Shown: piece by piece, positions 46,346-55,639 of the stretch
How positions within the stretch are numbered: the stretch's first letter is position 1
Layout of the letters: every line of letters starts with the position of its first letter
DNA from: JANQQC01 sp965262255
GTDB lineage: Bacteria; Pseudomonadota; Alphaproteobacteria; Caulobacterales; Hyphomonadaceae
Assembly (NCBI GenBank): GCA_965262255.1
Contig: OZ253505.1
Span: 124,001 to 188,000, forward strand
Direction: 5' to 3'
Length of the DNA: 64,000 bases
Made by a program: the position numbers and the translations under genes
The notes under the pieces: generated by a model
What the model saw: only the letters and a program-made list of their open reading frames with translations
Told to the model about the DNA's origin: nothing
The model's database searches: none

Positions 46346-49021
46346 CTAACCAATAATTTTTGCCCGAATATCAGCAACTCGCTGCATCATACTAAACAAC
46401 TCCGTCTCTAACGTATTGAAATCCTCTACACCGACCACTTTAGCCAATCGATCTCTTAGACGCTTAGAGGTTGAGTCTACCGAAAGCGTTCCTTCTACGG
46501 CTACACCGATGATTTGTTGCAACGCATCAATCCATTGTAGTGTTTTGATTAAAAGCGAAGCATCATCCTCCTCTATCTGGTATCCATACTTTAGCATCTC
46601 TATCGCTTTTGATGTGTTGGCTTTTATAACAGCATAACTATTACAGTTTAAAATCCCGTACTGCGCTATAAATTCTATATCAACTTTTCCACCAGGAGAC
46701 ATCTTTAGATCCCATTTACCCTTCGGAGGTTTCTCAACAAACAGTTTTTGTCTCATCTCGGCAATGTCTTGTTTAAAGGATTCTCGCGTACAGTACATAA
46801 TAACATCTTCTGCGACATCTATAACCTTACTTGCAACTTTCGTGCTTCCTACGATTGGTCGCATCCTCGTTAAACTCATATGTTCCCAAGTCCATGCCTT
46901 TGTACGTTGATATTCTTCGTACGCAGCAAGACTAACAGCAACTGGTCCCGACGAACCCGCCGGCCTTAACCGCATGTCTACTTCATACAAAGTTCCTTCG
47001 TCGGTAGGAACAGACAAAGCAGAAATCAGTTTTTGGGCAAATCGAGTATACCAATTCGTATCAATAGAGTTTGGATCATAAGGTTCATAGATTATTACTA
47101 AATCTAGATCCGACCCAACTCTCATTTCTCTGCCGCCTAACCGTCCTAAGGTCAACACAACCCAATCCCCCGGTCGTTCTCCAAATTTTTGTACTGTCTC
47201 TCGTTCAGCAGCCGCTGCCATATCTATGACAGCCTCTTCGGCGAGATCCGACAATTCTTCCGCAGCATCCTGAACAGAAACAAGACCATGTAAAAGTCTA
47301 TGTCCGATCAAAAATTCCATATCTTTATGTCGACGACGAGTTACATTCAAAGCGGTTTCATAATCGGAATCCCGCTCGACCCGTTCAACCGGATCACATC
47401 CTTCTATGAGATTTTCAAGAAGTTGCGGTCTTCTACCTAGCGTTTTGGCAAGTCTTTGGGCAAGCGAGAAAGTTCCCATTAAATCGTCGAGTATTTCTGG
47501 TTTTGCTTTCAACATTGATAGGACTTGAATACCAGACGAAAGACCCTCAAAAAACTTTGCAAATCGCTGAAAAACAATATCGGCTTCTCCTGTCGCCCCT
47601 ATCCGGCTTATAAGGTTCGGTAACATTGCTGTTAGTAAAGAACGCCCTTGTGACTCTGCCGTAGCCGGAATGGTACCCCGATGCCATTGCCTGATAACAT
47701 CAATTACGTAGGATGGATTTTTGTACCCCATTTCTTTGAGGTTTGCGATGGTACCGGGGTCATCGTCTACACCTGTAAACACTAAGTTTCCGCCGATTTT
47801 CTCGCTGTCCTGCTCTTCGGTGTCTCCATACAAATCAATGTAATGTTTATGAACGACCTGGCGAGTCCGCGACAAAAGACTGTCGAATTCCGTAACGTCA
47901 TCAATTCCGCAGAGTTTAGCAATGACACTGCGAGCCTCGTCAGGCTTTGGTACGGTGTGAGAGTGTTCATCCAACCGCATTTGGATTCTGTGCTCTACGT
48001 CACGCAATATCTCATAAGCACGATCCAGTTCCTTCGCAACCTTAGGGTTAATCATTTTTCGCTTAGCTAACTCTTTTAAAGTTGGTCGCGTTTCTTTTCC
48101 TCGCAACGACGGGATACGTCCTCCGAAGATAATTTGTTGTGTTTGCGCATACATTTCTATTTCGCGTATTCCGCCCGGAGATAGTTTTACACTCGGATCA
48201 ACAGCCTCAAGCTCGGCTCCTTTTGCCTCATTTATCATTTTTTTGATGGCTTGGACCTCTGAAATCGCAGAATAATCAAGATACTTTCTCCATATAAACG
48301 GTGTCAACGATTCTACAAACTCCTCGCCAGCCTTTAAATCTCCCGAGCATGGCCGCGCTTTAATCCAAGCCATCCTTTCCCAGTTTTGTCCAACAGTCTC
48401 ATAATACGTCTCGGCCATTCTGATCGATACGACCGGAGGGGTAGAACTCGGATCCGGACGTAGCCGTAAATCTGTTCGAAATACGTATCCATCAACGGTC
48501 CGTTCTTCAAGCAGGTGTACTATATGTTTCACGATTCTAGAAGACACGCCAGTTTGATTTTGACCAACCGCGAAAACTTCCGGATCATAGAACAGTATGA
48601 AATCGATATCGCTAGAGTAGTTGAGTTCGTTGGCTCCCATCTTTCCCATTGCAATAGCAAAGAAGCCCTCTGTCCCGACATTGTATTTTTTTGCCCCTTC
48701 AGTCATGGCAATGTCCAAAACCTTGTCAGCAAATTTGGATAAAGTTCCTGTTACCACTTCTAACTTCCATCGGCCAGACAAATCACCGGCAGCACAAGCG
48801 AGATGAATTTCGGTTTTTGCTTTTCTCAGAACACTCGAAATATCAGCTTCTGATGAAATTTCGTCCAGAGATTTTAGGACTTGCTTAGAAACCGCTTTCG
48901 GATCGTAGTCTTCTGAGAAATACTCGCTCTTACGGATTAGCTGGGCCATGTATGGTGACTTCTCGGCAGCAATCTCCATTGCTACCGAGGGTTTGTCTGC
49001 TAAAGGCGATACCCAGTTCAA
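46346..49021 (-). CDS. glnE: Bifunctional glutamine synthetase adenylyltransferase/deadenylyltransferase
   Basis: 891 residues. Adds or removes AMP on glutamine synthetase in response to nitrogen status. Two nucleotidyltransferase domains are visible: ANELNYSSDIDFILFYDPE (about residue 128) and GGREMRVGSDLDLVIIYEPY (about 634), each with the G/S-S-D-x-D metal-binding signature; between and after them DLRLRPDPSSTPP and DMRLRPAGSSGPVAVSL. Somewhat shorter than typical (~950), mostly at the N-terminus. Its 3' end has been copied twice into the spacers of the adjacent methyltransferase array. Located downstream of degP as in other alphaproteobacteria. Confidence 0.96.
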   Translation of the reverse strand: MNWVSPLADKPSVAMEIAAEKSPYMAQLIRKSEYFSEDYDPKAVSKQVLKSLDEISSEADISSVLRKAKTEIHLACAAGDLSGRWKLEVVTGTLSKFADKVLDIAMTEGAKKYNVGTEGFFAIAMGKMGANELNYSSDIDFILFYDPEVFAVGQNQTGVSSRIVKHIVHLLEERTVDGYVFRTDLRLRPDPSSTPPVVSIRMAETYYETVGQNWERMAWIKARPCSGDLKAGEEFVESLTPFIWRKYLDYSAISEVQAIKKMINEAKGAELEAVDPSVKLSPGGIREIEMYAQTQQIIFGGRIPSLRGKETRPTLKELAKRKMINPKVAKELDRAYEILRDVEHRIQMRLDEHSHTVPKPDEARSVIAKLCGIDDVTEFDSLLSRTRQVVHKHYIDLYGDTEEQDSEKIGGNLVFTGVDDDPGTIANLKEMGYKNPSYVIDVIRQWHRGTIPATAESQGRSLLTAMLPNLISRIGATGEADIVFQRFAKFFEGLSSGIQVLSMLKAKPEILDDLMGTFSLAQRLAKTLGRRPQLLENLIEGCDPVERVERDSDYETALNVTRRRHKDMEFLIGHRLLHGLVSVQDAAEELSDLAEEAVIDMAAAAERETVQKFGERPGDWVVLTLGRLGGREMRVGSDLDLVIIYEPYDPNSIDTNWYTRFAQKLISALSVPTDEGTLYEVDMRLRPAGSSGPVAVSLAAYEEYQRTKAWTWEHMSLTRMRPIVGSTKVASKVIDVAEDVIMYCTRESFKQDIAEMRQKLFVEKPPKGKWDLKMSPGGKVDIEFIAQYGILNCNSYAVIKANTSKAIEMLKYGYQIEEDDASLLIKTLQWIDALQQIIGVAVEGTLSVDSTSKRLRDRLAKVVGVEDFNTLETELFSMMQRVADIRAKIIG

Positions 49022-49039
49022 AATTACTACCCTTCACAG

Positions 49040-49270
49040 TCAACAGTTCGCATAGTCAAGTCGCGATAATAACGCCCCAGATTCAAGGAAACTCAAATTA
49101 ACATCGTCAATTCTATTGCAAAATCGAATATTCATCCAACACCTAATCTGATCGTAGCAAAGTAGCCTTAAAAGGGCGGTTAGCGGCAACCAAGGAACCT
49201 GATCTCTCCTCAGATTAAACTGATTCGCAATTCCTAAATCAATCATGACTCTCGGCTTATCTTGTTTCAT
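49040..49270 (-). CDS. Small ORF coupled to degP, unknown
   Basis: 76 codons, starting with ATG that overlaps the degP stop (ATGA) and ending 19 bases before glnE. I do not recognise the product; it has a central hydrophobic stretch (WLPLTALLRLLCY). The overlap and filled gap argue that it might be translated, but composition alone does not prove it. Confidence 0.3.
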   Translation of the reverse strand: MKQDKPRVMIDLGIANQFNLRRDQVPWLPLTALLRLLCYDQIRCWMNIRFCNRIDDVNLSFLESGALLSRLDYANC

Positions 49271-50787
49271 TCGTTGTCAGGAATCTCAAAAGTTTGAAAA
49301 GTCGTGTTTCCGCGAATCCTTACAGCCAATAATACGTTATCTCGGCCGTTTCGTTTTGCCGAGTCAATTGCTTCTCTAAAGTCAGCGACAGATGCGACGA
49401 TTTGATGATTGACCTCAAGAATGGCCATCCCCTTGCGCAGCCCTGCCTCATAAAGAGGGCTTGTGTTTTTGATTTCCACAATCATTAAGCCGGGTTCATC
49501 CGATTTGAGGTTCAGTGACCTACGAGTCGAACGATTTAGTGGCAGAAGAGACACACCTAAACTTTCATCTGTTTTTGCCGACTCAGGTCTCATGTCGTCT
49601 TCGCCGGACAAAGTAGATACGTTGTCAGGTCGCTCACCAACCGTCACCGAAATGGTTTTTCGCTTGCCATTGCGAACAACCACAAATTTGTTCTTGGAGT
49701 TCGCAATTAATGCCCCGACCATTCGTGTAAGTTTTGTGGCATCTTTCACATGTTTACCATTAAGTGAAACGACAATATCACCGCGCTTAATGCCAGCGTC
49801 CAATGCCGGAGAATCTTCTACGAGCTCCGTGACGATAGCCCCTTCTTTAAATTTTAGTCCCTGCGATTCTGCCATTTCTGGGGTGAGATCTTGAATTGTT
49901 ACGCCTAGCCAGCCCCGACTAACACGTTTGTTTTTGATCAATTGTTCGGTAACGTGGGTGGCTAAATCTGACGGAATAGCAAAACCAATTCCAACCGAAC
50001 CTCCTGTTGGAGACCAAATTACCGTGTTGACACCTACCACATTGCCATTGAGGTCAAATGTCGGGCCACCGGAATTACCTTTATTGATTGAAGCATCGAT
50101 CTGCATAAAGTCCGTATAGGGATTATCGGAAATCTGATCACGGCCAAATGCAGAAATAATCCCGGCAGTTGCTGTTCCACCAAAACCAAATGGATTTCCG
50201 AGGGCTATAACCCAGTCGCCTTTTCTCAAATTGACCTCAGGAGCGAACTCTACATATGGAAAAGGTTCGTTACTTTCTACGCGTAGAACCGCCAAATCAG
50301 TTTGAGCGTCTGCACCGACTAACGTCGCGTCATATGTGGTTCCATCTTCCAAAACGACTTGTATTTCGTTAGCTTTATCGACAACGTGGTTATTTGTGAC
50401 GATATAGCCGTCTTCGGATATAAAAAATCCTGAGCCCAGCGAACGCATTTCCCGCGTTTGAGGTTGTCGGTCAGAACGGTCTCTTGGTGGTGGGGAAAAG
50501 AAAAACTCTTCGGAATCAGGCCAACCTCTAAAACGCTCCATGAACATTTCAACATTCGGCATTGCACGTACTTCTTGTTCTCTAATCACGTTCACACTAA
50601 CGACTGCAGGACTAACTTTCTCAATAAGGTCGGCAAAACTTATCGGGGCACCGCGCAAATCTGGGACACTGATCGGCTGTGCAGTAGACGCTGGAGTCCA
50701 CTGAGGATTGCCAGCGATAACCGCAAAGACAGTCAGACCGACAGTTGCTCCTGCAAGGAGTTTCAAATTCTTTTTGAGCATACTCAT
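49267..50787 (-). CDS. degP: Periplasmic HtrA/DegP-type serine protease
   Basis: 506 residues. A signal anchor (residues ~8-25) is followed by a trypsin-like domain with triad His134 (IVTNNHVVDKAN), Asp164 (DAQTDLAVLRVE) and Ser239 (INKGNSGGPTFDLNG), then two PDZ domains (DSPALDAGIKRGDIVVSLNG and SPLYEAGLRKGMAILEVNHQ). Degrades misfolded envelope proteins. TGGAGAT lies upstream of the start. It sits downstream of the ccm genes, about 215 bases from ccmH, as in rhizobial cyc-degP regions. Confidence 0.96.
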   Translation of the reverse strand: MSMLKKNLKLLAGATVGLTVFAVIAGNPQWTPASTAQPISVPDLRGAPISFADLIEKVSPAVVSVNVIREQEVRAMPNVEMFMERFRGWPDSEEFFFSPPPRDRSDRQPQTREMRSLGSGFFISEDGYIVTNNHVVDKANEIQVVLEDGTTYDATLVGADAQTDLAVLRVESNEPFPYVEFAPEVNLRKGDWVIALGNPFGFGGTATAGIISAFGRDQISDNPYTDFMQIDASINKGNSGGPTFDLNGNVVGVNTVIWSPTGGSVGIGFAIPSDLATHVTEQLIKNKRVSRGWLGVTIQDLTPEMAESQGLKFKEGAIVTELVEDSPALDAGIKRGDIVVSLNGKHVKDATKLTRMVGALIANSKNKFVVVRNGKRKTISVTVGERPDNVSTLSGEDDMRPESAKTDESLGVSLLPLNRSTRRSLNLKSDEPGLMIVEIKNTSPLYEAGLRKGMAILEVNHQIVASVADFREAIDSAKRNGRDNVLLAVRIRGNTTFQTFEIPDNE

Positions 50788-51000
50788 AACGGGTTTATCT
50801 CCAGTGATAAAAATGAACTGAATTCCTCTTAGAAAAAGGAATAATGTTCTAAGAATCGTTTATAAGTTAGACATCCGTTGGGCAAATTTATGGAATCTTG
50901 TGGACATTTTCATTTCACGCTTAAAAAAGTGATAAAGTCGAACTAACCTATAGATAGTAAGTTCGTTATACAATTAAAGGCTTCACGCATGAGTTTGTCA

Positions 51001-51378
51001 TCAAGGTTTTTCTTTTGGTGCAGACTTCAGCAGGTAAACAATCAGAACTCCACCTACAAGCAAAACAAAGGGGGTTGCCCAAAGAATAAGGCCAATTGAA
51101 CTCGTACTTGAAGGCCTGAAAAGCGCATACTCCCCGTAGCGCGTTGCAAACCACTCTCGAATCTCATTGTCTGTGGCACCCTGAGCAATCATATCATCAA
51201 TACGTTTTCGCATATCCTCGGCTATCGGGGCCGAAGACTGCGATACCGGTTCGTTCTCGCAAGCCACACATCGAATTTCTCGTGCTAAGCGTTGCGAGCG
51301 CTCTTGGTCGTCTGCCTGTGTTGATTCCAATAGTAACAATAGAATCACCATTAACGATGCAAACCTAAACCAAATCAT
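51001..51378 (-). CDS. ccmH: Cytochrome c-type biogenesis protein CcmH (CycL)
   Basis: 125 residues. A signal sequence, then LAREIRCVACENEPVSQSSA with the Cys37-x-x-Cys40 pair that reduces apocytochrome c, EDMRKRIDDMIAQGATDNEI and FATRYGEYALFRP, and a C-terminal transmembrane helix (LILWATPFVLLVGGVLIVYL). The start overlaps the ccmF stop by four bases. Last gene of ccmI-E-F-H. Confidence 0.95.
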   Translation of the reverse strand: MIWFRFASLMVILLLLLESTQADDQERSQRLAREIRCVACENEPVSQSSAPIAEDMRKRIDDMIAQGATDNEIREWFATRYGEYALFRPSSTSSIGLILWATPFVLLVGGVLIVYLLKSAPKEKP

Positions 51379-53300
51379 ACTGATTCCAATGTACTTGGTT
51401 GGATGACAGGGGTTGATGTCGAAATTCTGCTGATTAAACTCAATAGGCCGCCTAACGCAATCAGACTTACGCCAAGATATACTAACCCGATGAATGGATT
51501 GAAATATGTTCTGAATACAAAGTATCCACCGCTATTAGTCTCTCGGTAGTCTCCGAGAGCGACGTAAATATCGCCGAAGAGTCGTTTTAATATAGCAGTC
51601 TCTGTAGTTGGCATTCGAGCGGCTGGATAGTACCGTCTTTGCGGTTTCAAAATTCTCATTCCTTGTGAACTTTTCCAGGCAATAATTGTAGCCTCTTGCG
51701 CGTACCAGTTTGGCCCTTCGACACTTTGAATGTCGTCCAAGGTTAAAGTCCAGCCAGCAAATCGCCTTTCCTCGCCAACATTCATAGTAATCGTCTCTTC
51801 TACTCTCCAACTCGATTCGATCACCGCTCCTAAAACAAATACACCTATTCCCGCATGGGCGATTGTCATGCCCCAAACTCTGAGATTTAACCGAAACACT
51901 TTTGATGGAGTAACGGCTCTTCGATGCAGCTCAATCAATGCACCGAAAATCAACCAAAACCCTAAAATTATTCCGAGTGCTGAACTCCAAGATGCGTTGA
52001 ATAAAAATTTAACCACCATTCCCGCTAAAACTGCCAAACTAAAACCTATCAATAAACTCCTGCCTACCTTCAATCGCCTTATCCTGCCCCAACTCCAATC
52101 TTGAACGATAGGTAGCATTAAGAGAACGAGCGCGAGGATTGGCACGAAAGTAAGATGAAAGTACGGTTCCCCTACGGACATAGGAGACCCGACGGCTTCT
52201 CCGATCAAGGGGAATAGCGTTCCCAATAGCACGGTAAGAGTTGCTACTATCAGAACGATATTGTTTGATAATAGCGCTCCCTCTCGACTCGAGAAATACC
52301 AATCTGGTCCGCCCTTCAATTTCCCTGCTCGCATTGCAAAGAGAGTTAACGCTCCTCCCCCGAATATAGCAAGCCCTACAAGTAGTAATGAACCTCTTAG
52401 CGGGTCGATGGCGAAAGCATGCACAGAGGTCAGAACGCCAGACCGTACAAGGAATGCACCAAGTATCGAAAAACAGAATGCCAAAACTGCAAGCAAAACG
52501 CTCCAACCGGCGAAACTTCCCCGTTTTTCAGTAACTATTAGTGAGTGAAGAAGAGCTGCACCAACTAACCAAGGCATAAAACTAGCGTTTTCGACGGGAT
52601 CCCAAAACCACCATCCTCCCCAGCCAAGTTCATAGTAAGCCCAGTAGCTTCCCAAGGCGATTCCAATGGTAAGCAAAACGAAAGCTGGCATAGCCCATTT
52701 TCGAGTCACCGAAGCCCAAAGACGATCCGCACGACCTTCTAACAGAGCTGACGCTGCTAAAGCAAACACGAATGAATACCCCACATATCCGAGATAAAGG
52801 AAGGGCGGATGTAACGCGAGCGCTGGATCTTGCAGCAATGGGTTAAGACTCGCGCCTTCAAGAGGGGGAGTGTCGAGTCGTAAGAACGGATTTGAAGCGA
52901 ACAAGAGATAAGCAAGCGCACCAAACAAAATCAGGCCCTGTACTCCGAGAGTTCTTGCCTCAAACATATCCCGGCCGGTATTCAGTTTATACGCACCGAT
53001 TGCTCCAAACCCTGCTGTAACCAAACACCACAATAACATTGAGCCTTCATGATTCCCCCAAGTTCCGGCAAGTTTGTATACCCAAGGCTTTAGTGTGTGA
53101 GAATTATTTGCTACAAGAGCAACAGAGAAATCGGACCTCAAAAAGGCTAACACGAGTAATAGGAATGCCAAACTGGTCGCTACAAAAGCAAAAATGGCGC
53201 TTTGCGACGCTCTCTTTCTGATTCCGATTATTCCCCAGATCGCTTGTCCGAGTGAACCAGCAAGTGCTAGAAACGCGAAAAAATGTCCGACCTCAGTCAT
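51375..53300 (-). CDS. ccmF: Cytochrome c heme lyase subunit CcmF (CycK)
   Basis: 641 residues with about fifteen transmembrane helices. The tryptophan-rich WWD heme-handling signature is visible in YELGWGGWWFWDPVENASFM, with conserved His residues in flanking periplasmic loops (GTWGNHEGSMLLW, LHSLIVTEKR). It ligates heme delivered by CcmE to apocytochrome c with CcmH. Its start overlaps the ccmE stop by eight bases. Confidence 0.97.
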   Translation of the reverse strand: MTEVGHFFAFLALAGSLGQAIWGIIGIRKRASQSAIFAFVATSLAFLLLVLAFLRSDFSVALVANNSHTLKPWVYKLAGTWGNHEGSMLLWCLVTAGFGAIGAYKLNTGRDMFEARTLGVQGLILFGALAYLLFASNPFLRLDTPPLEGASLNPLLQDPALALHPPFLYLGYVGYSFVFALAASALLEGRADRLWASVTRKWAMPAFVLLTIGIALGSYWAYYELGWGGWWFWDPVENASFMPWLVGAALLHSLIVTEKRGSFAGWSVLLAVLAFCFSILGAFLVRSGVLTSVHAFAIDPLRGSLLLVGLAIFGGGALTLFAMRAGKLKGGPDWYFSSREGALLSNNIVLIVATLTVLLGTLFPLIGEAVGSPMSVGEPYFHLTFVPILALVLLMLPIVQDWSWGRIRRLKVGRSLLIGFSLAVLAGMVVKFLFNASWSSALGIILGFWLIFGALIELHRRAVTPSKVFRLNLRVWGMTIAHAGIGVFVLGAVIESSWRVEETITMNVGEERRFAGWTLTLDDIQSVEGPNWYAQEATIIAWKSSQGMRILKPQRRYYPAARMPTTETAILKRLFGDIYVALGDYRETNSGGYFVFRTYFNPFIGLVYLGVSLIALGGLLSLISRISTSTPVIQPSTLESV

Positions 53301-53727
53301 AGTCTCGTTTCAAATAATCGGACGACTTCAGTTCTCGAGGTACATAATTTTCATCGTGTTTAGCAAGCAGAGATTCTGCAACAAAGATGTTGTCTTTATC
53401 GAACGCCCCGGTCGAGACAACTCCTGACCCTTCTCGAAATAAATCAGGCGCTATTCCTCGGAACAAGACTTTTACCTTTTCTGTTCCTTCATCTGTGACG
53501 ACAAAACTCATTTCTGCGTCATCGCCGAATTCAACTGACCCAATTTCGACGAACCCACCCAGTTTAATTGTTTTTCCCGAAACCACCCCGCCTCGCTCAA
53601 CCAAACTAGAAGGTGTGTAGAACAAATTTGCGTTTAAACGCAATGCAAAAATAGCCAACCAAGCCGCTAAAATGATTAACACTGCCGCTATAAGAACTAA
53701 CATTAGTCTTCTTGTTCGCGGTCTCAC
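53293..53727 (-). CDS. ccmE: Heme chaperone CcmE (CycJ)
   Basis: 144 residues. Membrane anchor (residues 8-28), then a beta-barrel with FYTPSSLVERGGVVSGKTIK and RLGGFVE-type segment GGFVEIGSVEFGDD, and the heme-binding His in SLLAKHDENYVPREL. Overlaps ccmI by four bases upstream and ccmF downstream, so the set is one operon. Confidence 0.96.
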   Translation of the reverse strand: MRPRTRRLMLVLIAAVLIILAAWLAIFALRLNANLFYTPSSLVERGGVVSGKTIKLGGFVEIGSVEFGDDAEMSFVVTDEGTEKVKVLFRGIAPDLFREGSGVVSTGAFDKDNIFVAESLLAKHDENYVPRELKSSDYLKRDYD

Positions 53728-54347
53728 GGACTGTCTCCGGAACTTGGTAGATCTGTCTCTAGTCTAACGGCATCTAGATTGCTAACGTTACCTGTAACTT
53801 GAATGATCCAAGCCTGTATGTTTTTACCTTCTTGTGTATCAGAATCCATTTGGTTTAGTAAATCATCCCAATAATTCTTGGCTTGATCAAACTTTTTGTT
53901 TTGCCAGAACGACAATCCTACTTTAAACCCAGCAACAATTTGCTGGTTGTCGATTTTGTATGCTTGTTGGTAGGCCCTAGCTGCGCTGTCTGTAACTTTA
54001 CCTCTTGACTTTTTTGTTTCTATATCTCCAAGTGCTACCAGAGCAGGAACATGTTGCGGGTAACGTCGTAGCGCTGCCAAGTAGGCTTGGGTCGCCTCGT
54101 CATCCTTTCCAATCAAGACTAAATGTTGCCCTAAGTAGAAATGAGGTTCTGGATCGCTCGGACGTTCCTTTATTAATTTTTGCAACCGTACTGTAATTTC
54201 GTTTGGTGATAAATCCTTTATCTCCTTTGATAAAAGAATACTATGTCTTTCCGAAATCGGATTGTCGGAGCGACCGGGGTCGCCGATCATTAGATAGCCT
54301 CCTATAGCAACTACACCCCCTATAAGAAAAATTACCGTATCTCGCAT
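53724..54347 (-). CDS. ccmI: TPR-domain cytochrome c biogenesis protein CcmI (CycH-like)
   Basis: 207 residues. A single N-terminal helix (IFLIGGVVAIGGYLMI) and tetratricopeptide repeats (PEPHFYLGQHLVLIGKDDEA, TQAYLAALRRYPQHVPALVA, YQQAYKIDNQQIVAGFKVGL). Shorter than classical CycH (about 370), lacking its first membrane domain, but the position as first gene of ccmI-E-F-H and the TPR region support an apocytochrome chaperone role. Confidence 0.8.
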   Translation of the reverse strand: MRDTVIFLIGGVVAIGGYLMIGDPGRSDNPISERHSILLSKEIKDLSPNEITVRLQKLIKERPSDPEPHFYLGQHLVLIGKDDEATQAYLAALRRYPQHVPALVALGDIETKKSRGKVTDSAARAYQQAYKIDNQQIVAGFKVGLSFWQNKKFDQAKNYWDDLLNQMDSDTQEGKNIQAWIIQVTGNVSNLDAVRLETDLPSSGDSP

Positions 54348-54458
54348 GTTTTTCTCTGTTCAATCTGCTCTGTCTGCAAAAACAGGTAATTCTGAAGAAA
54401 CCACAACCACTAGCGTCGATCAAAGATTAAATCGTCATTTGCTTTCTTTTTGACAGAG

Positions 54459-55619
54459 CTAGAATCCCTCTTCGGTAGGATCAGCATACACTGGTGGCGT
54501 TAAAATTTCTGGAGGATCTTGTTGCTGCAAGTATACGGTCTGACTCGGGAAAGCAAAGTCTGTACCTGCTTCTTCAATGATATTTTTTATTGTCACTGCA
54601 AACTCCTCTTTAATTTCAAGCCACTCCCCCCAATTTGTCGTTTTAGTGAAGCAATAGATTAAAAAATCTATAGAACTAGGGCTAAAACTATTAATTCTAA
54701 CAAACAGAGATGTTTCTGGTGGTTTCGCAAATCGACTGTCATTTATGAGTGTTTCCTCAATTTTGTCGCGAATGAATCTAAGTTGATCAACTGTCGTTCG
54801 ATACTCCACTCCAACAATCCATTTTATTCTTCGGTGTGTCATCCTCGAGAAATTTGTAACTGCACTATCTGAAAGCAATCCATTCGGTATATAGACAGGC
54901 GCTTTATCGAATTGCCGAACCAATGTTGACCTAAAGTTAATCTCTTCAACAGTTCCTTCCACAACTCCGTCAACCTTTATCCATTCACCTGGTAAAAATC
55001 GTTTCTCAGACAGTATCAATATCCCCGAAATTAGGTTCTTGAACAGATCTTGTGCACCCAACCCAACCGCAATGCCGAATACTCCTAAGCCCGCTAGAAT
55101 TGGTGCGACCGCGATTCCCCAGAGCTGGGCGACGGCTCCTAGCCCAAGTACGACCAAGATAATCTGAAGAACTTTAATCAGCCAGTCGGCGATTACTCTT
55201 GAAAGAGTGTCAGTTCGTTCTTTGAGAACAGTTTCAAAGGCGTGAACAGCACGAGCCAGTGACCAAAATACAGCAAGCGTAATAACTGACTGAACGATTC
55301 TGTTAAGGATTATGGACGGTTGACCTTGAATGTCGATTATTTGAGCAACGACGTATACTCCTAAGATCAATGGCACCATTTTGAGCGGAGTGGCTATTCC
55401 TGTGACTATTGCGTCATCGATTTTAGATTCTGTTCTATGTGCGAGCTTCGCCGCGTTGTGAACAATAATTTTAGAAAACGGAGTGCGTACAATAATTGCG
55501 ATCAATAAGGCCAGCGTTGCAAGTGTAATTTCTCCGAACGTTAGGCCATAAGCTCCCTCATTCCAGCGAGAGAGCAAATAAGAGTAAGCCTCACCAAACC
55601 AATTTATAACTTCAGACAT
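54459..55619 (-). CDS. Small-conductance mechanosensitive channel family protein
   Basis: 386 residues, MscS family. Several N-terminal transmembrane helices; the pore-lining helix and following segment read AVAPILAGLGVFGIAVGLGA then QDLFKNLISGILILSEKRFL, then the beta domain GEWIKVDGVVEGTVEEINFR and STLVRQFDKAPVYIPNGLL, diagnostic for MscS. Releases osmolytes on hypo-osmotic shock. Ends 20 bases downstream of prfC, probably co-transcribed with it. Confidence 0.93.
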   Translation of the reverse strand: MSEVINWFGEAYSYLLSRWNEGAYGLTFGEITLATLALLIAIIVRTPFSKIIVHNAAKLAHRTESKIDDAIVTGIATPLKMVPLILGVYVVAQIIDIQGQPSIILNRIVQSVITLAVFWSLARAVHAFETVLKERTDTLSRVIADWLIKVLQIILVVLGLGAVAQLWGIAVAPILAGLGVFGIAVGLGAQDLFKNLISGILILSEKRFLPGEWIKVDGVVEGTVEEINFRSTLVRQFDKAPVYIPNGLLSDSAVTNFSRMTHRRIKWIVGVEYRTTVDQLRFIRDKIEETLINDSRFAKPPETSLFVRINSFSPSSIDFLIYCFTKTTNWGEWLEIKEEFAVTIKNIIEEAGTDFAFPSQTVYLQQQDPPEILTPPVYADPTEEGF

Positions 55620-55639
55620 GTGAACCCTTTAATTTCTGG

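Noticed and set aside
51001..54347. Missing ccmG between ccmF and ccmH
   Set aside because: In alphaproteobacterial cycHJKL-type operons ccmG is commonly with ccmABC elsewhere, so its absence here is not unusual.
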